DNA of 64,000 nucleotides from Prauserella aidingensis. Lineage in GTDB: Bacteria > Actinomycetota > Actinomycetes > Mycobacteriales > Pseudonocardiaceae. The translations under genes and the position numbers were made by a program. Below, piece by piece: positions 1 to 8,607 of this stretch. The stretch's first letter is position 1. Every line of letters starts with the position of its first letter. The stretch spans positions 1 to 64,000 of the forward strand of contig NZ_JAMTCN010000011.1 of the NCBI RefSeq assembly GCF_024171865.1, written 5' to 3'. A model generated the notes under the pieces. That model did no database searches, was not told the origin of the DNA, and was given only the letters and a program-made list of their open reading frames with translations.

Positions 1-140
1 AGCGGGAAGCCTGTTCCTAGATGAGGTCTCCCACCCCGTTGTGGGTTAAGGCCCCCAGTAGATGACTGGGTTGATAGGCCAGACATGGAAGCGCAGTAAT
101 GTGTGTTGGAGTGGACTGGTACTAATCGGCCGAGGACTTG
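1..140 (+). rRNA. 23S ribosomal RNA, 3' end (partial)
   Basis: The sequence is the 3' terminal part of 23S rRNA. It carries the conserved helix sequence around ATGAGGTCTCCCACCC, then GGTTGATAGGCC and the terminal ACTAATCGGCCGAGGACTTG. The 5' part lies outside the window. The exact 3' end, near position 140, is estimated from the family and not from a processing site. Confidence 0.95.
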
Positions 141-237
141 TCCACAACGATGCTACGCACCCACTCTACGATCCTGAAACACCACACCACCCCCACGTGG
201 GTGTGTGGGGAGGCAGCCGGTGTGTTGTTTCGTAGTG

Positions 238-355
238 TTTCGGTGGTGATAGCGGTAGGGGTACGCCCGGTCCCATTCCGAACCCGGAAGCTAAGCCTGC
301 CAGCGCCGATGGTACTGCACCCGAAGGGGTGTGGGAGAGTAGGACACCGCCGAAC
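238..355 (+). rRNA. 5S ribosomal RNA
   Basis: The closing stem is visible as TTCGGTGGT at the 5' end and ACACCGCCGAA at the 3' end. Between them lies the conserved CCCATTCCGAACCCGGAAGC core, and the total length is near 118 nt. The roughly 100-nt spacer after 23S (141-237) contains a CCACACCACCCCCACG/GTGTGGGG inverted pair, probably a processing stem. There is no tRNA after the 5S. Ends are accurate to within 2-3 nt. Confidence 0.95.
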
Positions 356-370
356 TTTCTTTACAGTGGG

Positions 371-425
371 AGGGCCCGCTGGAGCGACTATCCCGAACGT
401 ACGGGATGGGCGCCCAGCGGGCCCT
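371..425 (+). terminator. rrn operon terminator, nested hairpin
   Basis: A perfect 12-bp stem is formed by 371-382 (AGGGCCCGCTGG) and 414-425. Inside it is a second 6-bp hairpin, ATCCCG (390-395) with CGGGAT (402-407). It sits 16 nt after the 5S and has no clear T tract, as is usual for terminators in high-GC actinobacteria. It lies before the start of the next gene at 466. Confidence 0.75.
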
Positions 426-465
426 ACACGTATGCTCAACCAGAACTTCAACAGTGGGAGGACCC

Positions 466-1956
466 GTGTCCGACAAGAGCGGGCGCGACCGTTCGGGCCG
501 CGACGACCGTGGCCGATCCGAGCGATCCGGAAACGCCGGCAATGCACGTTCCGGTAGTTCCGGTAATTCCGGAAACCGTGGCCGTGGTGGTCCCGGACAG
601 GGAGGACCGCACGGCCGAGGTCGTGACGACCGCGCTCGCGGAGGCGAGGGCGGCGGCCGATCCGGAGGTCGGAACGACGACCGCCGCGGTGGTGGCCGTG
701 GCGGCGACGGACGTGGGTCCGACGATCGGCGTGGAGGCCGCGACGGTGATCGTCGGGGCAACTACGGCCGCGGGGCAGGCGAGCGCGGACGTGGTTCCGA
801 CGATCGTGGCCGCGACGAGCGCAGCCGCGGTGACCGCGGCCGGGACGATCGCGGGCGTCCCGGCCGGAACGACAACGACCGTAGGGACAACGACCGCGGT
901 GGCCGGGACGGCCGCGGCTCCCGTGACGGCGGTGGCCGGCCCAGGACCGGCGGAGACACACGCGGCGGGTACGGCGACCGCCGTTCCGGCGGAGACCGGA
1001 ACGCGCGGGACGATCGCAACCGACCGGATCGCCACAACCGCAACAGCTCCGATGGTCGCAACCGCAGTGACCGGGACCGCAACGACCGGGATGACCGCAA
1101 CCGGGACGGCCGTGGCCGCAACGACGGCAACCGTGACGACCGGACGTTCGGCGGCGGCCGGCGCCGGGACGACGACCGACGGTCGGAGCGCGGCCCCCGC
1201 GGCGGCGCGACAGCTCACGGGAAGCCGGAACGCAGTGCCCGGCCGGACGGCAATGCCAAGCCGGAACGCAGCGGGCCGCGGGACGTGCCGACGGCACCGG
1301 ATCTGCCGGACGAGGCCGAGTACTCCATGCTCGACGCCGACGCGAGGCAGGAACTGCGCTCGCTGCCGAAGGATTTCGCGGAACGTATCGGACGGCATCT
1401 CGTCGCCGCGGGCCTGCTCGTCGACACGGACCCGGACGCGGCACTGGCCCACGCGCGCTACGCGAAGAAGCGCGCGTCGCGGATCGCGGTCGTGCGGGAG
1501 GCGCTCGGGCTGACGGCGTATCACACCGGGAACTGGTCGGAGGCGCTGTCGGAGCTGCGCGCGGTCCGGCGCATGACCCACACCGACGCCCACATCGCGG
1601 TGATCGCCGACGCGGAACGGGCGATGGGCAGGCCGGAGCGGGCGATCGACATCGTCAAGGAGACGAACGTTGCCGGGCTGCCGAAGGAGACGGCGGTCGA
1701 ACTGAAGATCGTCGAGGCAGGCGCGCGCCGCGACCTCGGCCAGCTCGACGCCGCCGTCGTGACGCTCCAGGGCGCCGACCTGGACCCGCAGCGGCCGCAG
1801 CCGTGGAGCGTGCGGCTGTTCTACGCCTACGCCGACAACCTCGCCGAGGCCGGCCGCACCGCCGAGGCGGTGCAGTGGTTCCTGCACGCCGCCGAGGTCG
1901 ACGACGACATGCAGACCGACGCCGCCGAACGCGCCTCGGAGCTCGCGGGTGAATGA
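466..1956 (+). CDS. TPR protein with a long Arg/Asp/Gly/Asn-rich disordered N-terminus (Rv1691-like)
   Basis: The GTG start at 466 has GGAGG four bases upstream. An in-frame ATG at 406 lies inside the rrn terminator stem and was not chosen. The 496-residue product has two parts. Residues 1 to about 275 are a polyampholyte of RG, RD, RN and DDR repeats with almost no hydrophobic residues. Residues about 280-496 are helical TPR-like repeats (for example AYHTGNWSEALSELRAVRR and YADNLAEAGRTAEAVQWFL). The gene opens the block that in M. tuberculosis begins with Rv1691 and it overlaps the next gene by 8 bases. RGG-type tails often bind RNA and TPRs bind proteins, so an RNA- or ribosome-linked role beside the rRNA operon is possible but is inference only. 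The long repetitive N-terminus may vary among strains. Confidence 0.85.
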   Translation: MSDKSGRDRSGRDDRGRSERSGNAGNARSGSSGNSGNRGRGGPGQGGPHGRGRDDRARGGEGGGRSGGRNDDRRGGGRGGDGRGSDDRRGGRDGDRRGNYGRGAGERGRGSDDRGRDERSRGDRGRDDRGRPGRNDNDRRDNDRGGRDGRGSRDGGGRPRTGGDTRGGYGDRRSGGDRNARDDRNRPDRHNRNSSDGRNRSDRDRNDRDDRNRDGRGRNDGNRDDRTFGGGRRRDDDRRSERGPRGGATAHGKPERSARPDGNAKPERSGPRDVPTAPDLPDEAEYSMLDADARQELRSLPKDFAERIGRHLVAAGLLVDTDPDAALAHARYAKKRASRIAVVREALGLTAYHTGNWSEALSELRAVRRMTHTDAHIAVIADAERAMGRPERAIDIVKETNVAGLPKETAVELKIVEAGARRDLGQLDAAVVTLQGADLDPQRPQPWSVRLFYAYADNLAEAGRTAEAVQWFLHAAEVDDDMQTDAAERASELAGE

Positions 1957-2959
1957 CGCCGCAACACTGCTCGACGTCTGCGACGCGCTGCTGTTCGACC
2001 TCGACGGCACCGTGTATCGGGGTGCGGACCCCGTCCCGGGAGCGGCCGACGCGGTGTCGCGGGCACGCAGTCGCGACACCCCGGTCCGGTTCGTCACCAA
2101 CAACGCGTCGAAGGCGCCGGAGGCGGTCGTGGCGCATCTCGCCGAGGTGGGCGTCCCCGCGGCCGACGACGAGGTGAGCACGAGCGCGCAGGCGGGCGTC
2201 CGGCTCCTCGCGGAGCGGATCGACCCCGGTGCGCGCGCGCTCGTCGTCGGCACGGAGGCGCTCGCCGACCAGGTCGCCGCGGCCGGACTGACGCCGGTGC
2301 GGACAGCCGACGACGGTGTCGCGGGCGTCGTGCAGGGCCACTCGCCCGACACGGCGTGGCCCGTGCTCGCCGAGGCGTGCCTCGCCATCCGCGCGGGCGC
2401 GGTGTGGGTCGCGTGCAACGAGGACACGACCCTCCCTGCCGAACGTGGACTGCTGCCGGGCAACGGCGCCATGGTCGCGGCGCTGCGCGCGGCCACCGGC
2501 GCGGCCCCGGTCGTCGCGGGCAAGCCGGAGACTCCGCTGCTGCGGCTCGCCGCGGACTCGGCGGGAAGCACGCGCCCCCTCGTCGTGGGCGACCGGCTCG
2601 ACACCGACATCGCCGGCGCCGCGGCCGCGGACATGGCCTCCCTCGCGGTGCTGACCGGCGTCGTGACGCCCGCGGGACTGCTGGCGGCAGGGCCCGGGCA
2701 GCGGCCCGGATACGTGGCCGCCGACCTGGCCGCGCTCGACGAGCCGGCCTGCCGGGTGGCGGTCGGGCCCCAGGACGGCTGGCACATCGACACCGGCGGT
2801 GACACGCTGACCGTCACGACGGCCGGCACCGGGGACGCCGCCGACCCGATGGCACTGCTGCGCGCGCTGTGCGACGCCGCGTGGCGCACGGGCATCATGG
2901 CGGCCCGCCCGGGCGACGACGCGGCGGCCACGGCGTTGGCCGACCTCGGCCTGACCTGA
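1949..2959 (+). CDS. HAD-superfamily IIA phosphatase (NagD/p-nitrophenylphosphatase-like, Rv1692-like)
   Basis: The GTG start overlaps the previous stop by 8 bases (GTGAATGA). The 336-residue protein has all HAD motifs in order: FDLDGTVYRG (motif I, nucleophile Asp) near residue 15, FVTNNAS (motif II), AGKPETPLL (motif III Lys) and VVGDRLDTDIAGA (motif IV acids). The spacing with a cap between motifs II and III fits class IIA. The M. tuberculosis counterpart has been reported as a glycerol phosphate phosphatase, so a role in recycling polar heads of lipids is plausible. The substrate cannot be read from this sequence. A strong hairpin follows the gene. Confidence 0.9.
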   Translation: MNDAATLLDVCDALLFDLDGTVYRGADPVPGAADAVSRARSRDTPVRFVTNNASKAPEAVVAHLAEVGVPAADDEVSTSAQAGVRLLAERIDPGARALVVGTEALADQVAAAGLTPVRTADDGVAGVVQGHSPDTAWPVLAEACLAIRAGAVWVACNEDTTLPAERGLLPGNGAMVAALRAATGAAPVVAGKPETPLLRLAADSAGSTRPLVVGDRLDTDIAGAAAADMASLAVLTGVVTPAGLLAAGPGQRPGYVAADLAALDEPACRVAVGPQDGWHIDTGGDTLTVTTAGTGDAADPMALLRALCDAAWRTGIMAARPGDDAAATALADLGLT

Positions 2960-2962
2960 CCG

Positions 2963-3000
2963 CGCCCGGTGCCGCGCTCCACCGACCGCGGCACCGGGCG
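2963..3000 (+). terminator. 14-bp perfect hairpin after the HAD gene
   Basis: Positions 2963-2976 (CGCCCGGTGCCGCG) and 2987-3000 (CGCGGCACCGGGCG) are perfect reverse complements around a 10-nt loop. It starts four bases after the HAD stop codon. It lacks a T run but is strong enough for an intrinsic terminator or mRNA-end stabiliser. Confidence 0.65.
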
Positions 3001-3063
3001 TTCCGAGCAGCACCGGGCCCTGTCGGCGACGGTGGTCCGCGCCGGATCGGATAGCGTTGAGGC

Positions 3064-3303
3064 GTGCACGACGACAGCCCGGTACCCGGCCCGCCGCAGG
3101 AGGCCGGCCAGGACACGCCACCGAACCACGACGCGAACACGGCCCAGGACGCGGCCCAGGACACCGACCCGAGGGCCGGTATCGACGAGGCCGTCGCCGC
3201 GCTCGACGACCTCGAGCAGCTGCCCGTGGCCGAGCACGTCGAACGGTTCGAGGCCGTGCACACCGAGCTCACCGTGGCTCTGTCCAGCATCGACAAGGTG
3301 TGA
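3064..3303 (+). CDS. small acidic conserved protein (Rv1693-like)
   Basis: This 79-residue frame starts with GTG. Its first half is Pro/Gln/Asp-rich and disordered. Its second half is a conserved-looking amphipathic helix, with AVAALDDLEQLPVAEHVERF and VHTELTVALSSIDKV. A short protein of this kind lies between the HAD phosphatase and tlyA in many actinobacteria, which is the main support for calling it real. No function is known to me. Confidence 0.75.
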   Translation: MHDDSPVPGPPQEAGQDTPPNHDANTAQDAAQDTDPRAGIDEAVAALDDLEQLPVAEHVERFEAVHTELTVALSSIDKV

Positions 3304-3360
3304 GCATGGCGGCCACGGGTTCCGGTGTGCCCACGCGCACGCTCGGCGATCGGTCTGGTC

Positions 3361-4182
3361 ATGCCGCGTAGGGCGCGGCTCGACGCGGAGCTGGTGCGGC
3401 GCGGGCTCGCCCGGTCGCGCGAACAGGCCAGTGCCCTGATCGGGGAAGGCCGGGTGACCGTGCGCGGCATGGTCGCCGCCAAACCGGCGACGAGCGTCGA
3501 GCCGGACGCTCCCATCGTCGTGCGCACCGACGACGACCCCGGGTGGGCGTCGCGGGGCGCTCACAAGCTGCTCGGCGCGCTGGAGGCGTTCCGGCCGGAA
3601 GGGCTGAGCATCACCGGCGCCCGCTGTCTCGACGCGGGAGCCTCCACCGGCGGCTTCACCGACGTCCTGCTGCGTGAGGGCGCACGGGAGGTCGTGGCCG
3701 CCGATGTCGGCCGCGGGCTGCTCGACTGGCGCCTCCGCACCGACGAACGCGTCGTCGTGCTGGACAAGACCAACGTGCGCAGCCTGACGCCGGACGAGAT
3801 CGGCGGACCGGTGGACCTGGTGGTCGCCGATCTGTCGTTCATCTCGCTGAAGCTCGTGCTCGGCGCACTCGCCGCCTGCTCGGCCGAGGGCGGCGATCTG
3901 CTGCCGATGGTGAAACCGCAGTTCGAGGTCGGCAAACACCGGCTGGGCAGCGGCGGCGTGGTCCGCGATCCCGCGCTGCGCACCGAGGCGGTGCTCGACG
4001 TGCTGGCCGCGGCGGCCGACCACGGGCTGCAGCCGCGCGGGGTGACGGCGAGTCCGCTGCCCGGGCCGTCCGGCAACGTCGAGTTCTTCGCCTGGCTGCG
4101 CAAGGGCGGGCCCGAGGCGGGTTCCGACCGGCCGGATCCGGAGGAACTGGTACGCACCGCGGTCGAAGCGGGTCCACAGTGA
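3361..4182 (+). CDS. tlyA: TlyA family rRNA 2'-O-methyltransferase / hemolysin-like
   Basis: TlyA methylates ribose 2'-OH of cytidines in 16S and 23S rRNA in mycobacteria, and loss gives capreomycin resistance. The 273-residue product begins MPRRARLDAELVRRGL. Residues 1-60 are an S4 RNA-binding domain (REQASALIGEGRVTV). The rest is an FtsJ-type SAM domain with CLDAGASTGGFTDVLL (SAM loop), VADLSFISLKL (Asp of the K-D-K-E set) and MVKPQFEVG (Lys). The ATG at 3361 is chosen because it gives the standard N-terminus. An upstream in-frame GTG at 3325 would add twelve atypical residues. It forms an operon-like run with nadK and recN. Confidence 0.93.
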   Translation: MPRRARLDAELVRRGLARSREQASALIGEGRVTVRGMVAAKPATSVEPDAPIVVRTDDDPGWASRGAHKLLGALEAFRPEGLSITGARCLDAGASTGGFTDVLLREGAREVVAADVGRGLLDWRLRTDERVVVLDKTNVRSLTPDEIGGPVDLVVADLSFISLKLVLGALAACSAEGGDLLPMVKPQFEVGKHRLGSGGVVRDPALRTEAVLDVLAAAADHGLQPRGVTASPLPGPSGNVEFFAWLRKGGPEAGSDRPDPEELVRTAVEAGPQ

Positions 4183-4219
4183 CCGCGGTGACGGTGAGGA
4201 CGACGGTGAGGGGGCCGCA

Positions 4220-5143
4220 GTGAGTTTCGGGCCTCGGGAAGTGCTGCTCGTGGTGCATCCGGACCGCGAGTCGACGCAGGACGCCGCGCGCGCGGTCGCG
4301 GCGCGGCTCGCGGGAGCGGGCATCGGCCTGCGCGTGGTCGACGACGAGGTACGTCAGCTCGTCGGCAGGGCGGGGGACACGCCGTGCGTCGTGGTCGACC
4401 CGGATCACCGTCCAGCCCACGGCGCCGAGCTGGTGCTCGTGCTCGGCGGCGACGGCACCCTGCTGCGGGCGGCCGAACTGGCCCGCCCCGCCGGGGTGCC
4501 GGTGCTCGGGGTGAACCTGGGCCGTGTCGGATTCCTCACCGAGGCCGACTCGCACGCCCTGGCCGACACGGTCGAACGCGTCGTGCGGGGCGCCTACCGC
4601 ATCGAGGAGCGGATGACGATCGACGTCACCGTGACCCGAGGCGACGAGGTCGTGGCCGCCACATGGGCGCTCAACGAGGCGAGCGTGGAGAAGTCCACCC
4701 GTGAACGCATCCTGGACGCGCTGATCGAGGTCGACGGGCGGCCCGTGTCGGCCTTCGGCTGCGACGGCGTGCTGTGCTCGACGCCGACCGGGTCGACGGC
4801 GTACGCGTTCTCCGCGGGCGGACCCGTGGTGTGGCCCGACGTCGAGGCGCTGCTCGTGGTGCCGAGCAACGCGCACGCCATGTTCTCGCGTCCGCTCGTC
4901 GTCTCCCGCGAGTCGGTGATCACGGTCGGTGTCGACCCGGACGGCTCGCCCGCGGTGCTGACCTGCGACGGACTCCGGCACATCGAGCTCGACGCAGGCA
5001 TGCAGGTACGGGTCGTGGCCGGCTCGGTGCCGGTGCGGCTCGCGCACCTGTGGGACGGGCCGTTCACCGACCGCCTCGTGCACAAGTTCTCGCTGCCGGT
5101 GAAGAGCTGGCGGGAACGGCACGACCGCGGCGACCCGAGCTGA
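4220..5143 (+). CDS. nadK: NAD kinase
   Basis: The enzyme phosphorylates NAD to NADP. The 307-residue protein has the diagnostic GGDGTLLRAAEL motif near residue 75. It also has NEASVEKSTRERILDA and then DGVLCSTPTGSTAYAFSAGG, the second family motif. The GTG start at 4220 gives a normal N-terminus (MSFGPREVLLVVHPDR). It follows tlyA by 37 bases and precedes recN by 75, the order seen in Rv1694-Rv1696. Confidence 0.95.
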   Translation: MSFGPREVLLVVHPDRESTQDAARAVAARLAGAGIGLRVVDDEVRQLVGRAGDTPCVVVDPDHRPAHGAELVLVLGGDGTLLRAAELARPAGVPVLGVNLGRVGFLTEADSHALADTVERVVRGAYRIEERMTIDVTVTRGDEVVAATWALNEASVEKSTRERILDALIEVDGRPVSAFGCDGVLCSTPTGSTAYAFSAGGPVVWPDVEALLVVPSNAHAMFSRPLVVSRESVITVGVDPDGSPAVLTCDGLRHIELDAGMQVRVVAGSVPVRLAHLWDGPFTDRLVHKFSLPVKSWRERHDRGDPS

Positions 5144-5218
5144 CCGGCCCGCCGGGTACGCGACCTCGCACCCCCTGCACACTCCCGGCTGTCGGTGGCT
5201 GCCGATACGGTGGTGCGC

Positions 5219-7219
5219 GTGCTGGCCGAGATGCGAATCCAGGGCCTCGGAGTGATCGAGGACGCCCTGCTCGAACTGCACCCGGGTCTCACCGTCGTCA
5301 CCGGTGAGACGGGGGCGGGCAAGACCATGGTCGTCACCGGGCTACACCTGTTGTCGGGTGGCCGGTCGGAGGCGTCGAAGGTGCGTGCGGGCGCGGCCAA
5401 GGCGACCGTCGAAGGGCGTTTCGAAGGCATCGGCGCCGCGGGCGGCGGTGCCGCTTCCGGCGACCGCGCGCCGACGATCATCGCCGACGCGGGCGCGGAC
5501 ACGGACGAGGACGGCAGCGTGATCGCGCTCCGCTCGGTCGGCGCCGACGGACGGTCGCGCGCCCACCTCGGTGGCCGGTCCGTGCCGGTCGGGGTGCTCG
5601 GCGACCTCGCCGAGCAGCTGATCGCCGTTCACGGGCAGAACGACCAGCTGAAACTGCTGCGCTCGGCCGAGCAGCGCGCGGTGCTCGACCGGTTCGCAGG
5701 CGACCCCGTCGCGACGCCGCTCGCCGAGTACCGGCGGATCCGGCGGGAGTGGCTCGACGTGATCACCGAGCTCGAGGAGCGGTCGTCACGCTCGCGGGAG
5801 CTGGCGCAGCAGGCGGACATGCTGCGCCACGGCCTCGCGGAGATCGAGGCGGTCGCCCCCGAGCCCGGCGAGGACACCGACCTGACCGAACAGGTGAAAC
5901 GGCTGTCCGCGGTCGACGAGCTGCGGGAGGCGGCATCGGCCGCGTCGGCGGCCGTGTCGGGGGACGCCGACGGAGACCTCGACCAGCCCGGCGCGCTCGG
6001 GTTGCTGGCCGACGCGCGCCGCAGGCTGTCGGCGGCCGACGACGCGGTGCTGCGCGACCTGGAACCGCGGCTGGCCGAGGCGGCGACACTGCTGTCGGAC
6101 GTCGGCGCCGAGCTCACCGGCTACCTCGACGGACTCGAAGCCGACCCGGAACGGCTGGAACAGATCCTCGCCAGGCAGTCCGAGCTGAAGAAACTGACGC
6201 GCAAGTACGCCGCCGACGTCGACGGTGTGCTCGCGTGGGCGGAGGACGCGCGGGAACGGCTCGCCGGGCTGGACACCTCGGACGAGGCCCTGACCGCGCT
6301 CGCGGGCCGCCGCGACGAACTGGCCGCCGAACTCGCCGCACGTGCGGACGAGGTGAGCACCGCCCGACGCACCGCTGCGGCCGAGCTCGCGGACCGCATC
6401 ACCGCCGAGCTGGCGGGCCTGGCCATGGGACAGGCCGAGATCGAACTGCTGGTCCGTACCAAGGGTGCCGACGAGACCGATCCGCACGCGCTGACCGTGG
6501 CGGGGGAGCGCGTGCACGCGGGCCCGGACGGCGTCGACGAGGTCGAGCTGGTACTCAAGGCCCACTCCGGGGCGCAGCCGATGCCGGTGCACAAAGCCGC
6601 CTCCGGCGGCGAGCTGTCCCGGGTGATGCTCGCCATCGAGGTCGTGCTGGCACACGCCGATCCCGTGCAGACCCTCGTGTTCGACGAGGTGGACGCCGGT
6701 GTCGGCGGCCGCGCGGCGGTCGAGATCGGCAAACGGCTCGCCTCGCTGGCGCGCACCCACCAGGTGCTGGTCGTGACGCACCTGCCCCAGGTCGCGGCAT
6801 TCGCCGACCGGCACCTCGTCGTGGACAAGGCCGCGGCCGACGGCATCACGCGCAGCGGAGTGACCGTGCTCGACCCGGAGCACCGCGTCGACGAGCTCGC
6901 GCGCATGCTGGCGGGCCTCGACGACAGCGAGGCGGGCCGGGCGCACGCGGAGGAACTCATCGGCACGGCCGACACGTACAAGGCCGACGCCGCCCGCGGC
7001 GCCGGGAACGCCGGCTCCCGCAGCGGCGGTGCGAAGGGCGGTGCGAAGGGCGGCGGATCCGAGGGCGGAGCGTCGAAGGTCGCAGGATCCGGCGGCGGCT
7101 CCAAGGGCGGTGGCTCGAAGAGCGGCGGATCCAAGGGCGCTGGCTCGAAGGGAGCCGGTTCGAAGGCGTCCGGAAAGTCCGTCTCCGGGAAGAAGACGGG
7201 CGGCGGCGACCGGGTGTGA
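5219..7219 (+). CDS. recN: DNA repair protein RecN with a Gly/Ser/Lys-rich C-terminal tail
   Basis: RecN is an SMC-like ATPase in double-strand break repair. The GTG at 5219 gives the typical start MLAEMRIQGLGVIEDA. Walker A is GETGAGKT near residue 32. Coiled-coil arms occupy roughly residues 150-400. The signature is ASGGELSRVMLA and Walker B is TLVFDEVDAGVGG. The conserved protein ends near residue 590. About 75 further residues form a low-complexity tail built from GGSKGG, GGAKGG and GAGSKG repeats, giving 666 residues where about 590 is usual. The basic tail could bind DNA, which is inference. Confidence 0.95.
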   Translation: MLAEMRIQGLGVIEDALLELHPGLTVVTGETGAGKTMVVTGLHLLSGGRSEASKVRAGAAKATVEGRFEGIGAAGGGAASGDRAPTIIADAGADTDEDGSVIALRSVGADGRSRAHLGGRSVPVGVLGDLAEQLIAVHGQNDQLKLLRSAEQRAVLDRFAGDPVATPLAEYRRIRREWLDVITELEERSSRSRELAQQADMLRHGLAEIEAVAPEPGEDTDLTEQVKRLSAVDELREAASAASAAVSGDADGDLDQPGALGLLADARRRLSAADDAVLRDLEPRLAEAATLLSDVGAELTGYLDGLEADPERLEQILARQSELKKLTRKYAADVDGVLAWAEDARERLAGLDTSDEALTALAGRRDELAAELAARADEVSTARRTAAAELADRITAELAGLAMGQAEIELLVRTKGADETDPHALTVAGERVHAGPDGVDEVELVLKAHSGAQPMPVHKAASGGELSRVMLAIEVVLAHADPVQTLVFDEVDAGVGGRAAVEIGKRLASLARTHQVLVVTHLPQVAAFADRHLVVDKAAADGITRSGVTVLDPEHRVDELARMLAGLDDSEAGRAHAEELIGTADTYKADAARGAGNAGSRSGGAKGGAKGGGSEGGASKVAGSGGGSKGGGSKSGGSKGAGSKGAGSKASGKSVSGKKTGGGDRV

Positions 7220-7422
7220 GCCGTCCGAAGTGGATCTTCACGGGATCGCGGTGGTGCCACCGAACGGCCCGCGGAGGGGCGTCCCCGCCCCGGCCGAACC
7301 CCGCCGGTGCCCGCTGGTCGCCGGCACGGTGGTGTGATCTGCGGCGTGGACGAGGGTGATCGTCGGCCGTTCTCGGCGCGTCGCCGCCGTATTACGCGGT
7401 GTCGTTTGCCAGTATCGAAGGC

Positions 7423-8607
7423 ATGAAACTCTCCGGCTTGCTCACCCGGGCCAAGGAATCCCTGCCCGGTACCAGCGGAGTGGCACGTGTCGACCGGCGC
7501 ACCCGGGAGTTGTTGCGGCGGGTGGGTTCCGGGGACATCGTCGTCATGGACGAGGTCGACATCGATCGCGCCACGGCCGACGTGCTCGTCGCGGCCGAGG
7601 TCGCCGCGGTCGTGAACGCCGCACCGTCCATCTCGGGTCGTTTCCCCAACCTCGGCCCGGAGATCCTCGTCGAGGCGGGTGTTCCGCTGGTCGACAACGT
7701 CGGCTCCGACGTCGTGCAGCGCCTCAAGGACGGCAGCAAGGTGCGCCTCCACGAGGGCACGCTGTACGCCGGGGACGAGGCGATCGCGTCCGGCACGGTG
7801 CAGACGGCCGAGAGCGTCGCCGACGCGATGATCGAGGCCAAGGCCGGCATGTCCACGCAGTTGGAGGCGTTCTCCGCCAACACGATCGAGTTCCTGCGGC
7901 GGGAACGCGCGCTGATCCTCGACGGTGTCGGCGTGCCCGAGCTGCGGTTGCAGCTGAAGGACCGGCACGTGCTGGTCGTCGCGCCCGGCAACGAACACGC
8001 CGAGGACCTCAAGGCGCTGAAGAAGTACATCAACGAGCACCGACCCGCGTTGATCGGCGTCGACGCCGCGGCCGACACGCTCCGCGACCTCGGTTACACC
8101 CCGGACGTGGTCGTCGGCGACCCGAGCGGCATCGGCGCGCAGACACTCAAGGAATGCCACGAGGTCGTCGTGCCCGCGCAGCCGGACGGCTACGCACCGG
8201 GCGTCGAACGTATCCAGGACCTCGGGATCGGGGCCGTGACGTTCCCGGCCTCGGGTAACGCGGAGGACCTCGCGTTGCTGCTGGCCGATGCCCACGACGC
8301 CGGCCTCGTCGTGACGATCGGGTTCCAGGCCACGCTGCGGGAGTTCCTGGACCACGGCCGGTCCGGCTCGAATCCGTCGACGTTCCTCACCCGGCTCAAG
8401 CTCGGCACGAAACTCGTCGACGGGAAGGCCGTCGCCACGCTGCATCGCAATCGCGTGTCGATGAGCGCGGTCGTGCTGCTGGTGCTGGCCGCGCTGGCCG
8501 TGGTCGCGGCGGCGCTGCTGGTCTCCGACGTCGGCAGCGTGTACGCGGATTGGCTGCGCGACACCTGGAATTCGTTCGCGTCCTGGGTCAGGGGGCTGTT
8601 TTCGTGA
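7423..8607 (+). CDS. steA: SteA-like cytokinesis protein (Rv1697-like)
   Basis: In Corynebacterium glutamicum SteA and SteB act together in septal peptidoglycan cleavage and cell separation. This 394-residue protein has the cytosolic thiamine-pyrophosphokinase-like fold region (GVDAAADTLRDLGYTPDVVV, GDPSGIGAQTL). One C-terminal membrane helix lies at about residues 345-370 (MSAVVLLVLAALAVVAAALL). The ATG at 7423 gives MKLSGLLTRAKESLPG, the normal start. Its stop overlaps the next GTG by four bases, so the two are translationally coupled. The 203-bp gap upstream (7220-7422) shows no confident promoter. Confidence 0.88.
   Translation: MKLSGLLTRAKESLPGTSGVARVDRRTRELLRRVGSGDIVVMDEVDIDRATADVLVAAEVAAVVNAAPSISGRFPNLGPEILVEAGVPLVDNVGSDVVQRLKDGSKVRLHEGTLYAGDEAIASGTVQTAESVADAMIEAKAGMSTQLEAFSANTIEFLRRERALILDGVGVPELRLQLKDRHVLVVAPGNEHAEDLKALKKYINEHRPALIGVDAAADTLRDLGYTPDVVVGDPSGIGAQTLKECHEVVVPAQPDGYAPGVERIQDLGIGAVTFPASGNAEDLALLLADAHDAGLVVTIGFQATLREFLDHGRSGSNPSTFLTRLKLGTKLVDGKAVATLHRNRVSMSAVVLLVLAALAVVAAALLVSDVGSVYADWLRDTWNSFASWVRGLFS

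Noticed and set aside
1-425. A tRNA after the 5S gene
   Set aside because: No cloverleaf or T-loop sequence (GGTTCGANTCC) is present; the region folds as a terminator.
406-465. ATG at 406 as the start of the first protein gene
   Set aside because: It lies inside the rrn terminator stem and lacks a ribosome site; the GTG at 466 has GGAGG in front.
448-4323. A 1291-codon open frame on the minus strand
   Set aside because: It is antisense to five well-supported genes and has the composition expected of a mirror of high-GC codons.
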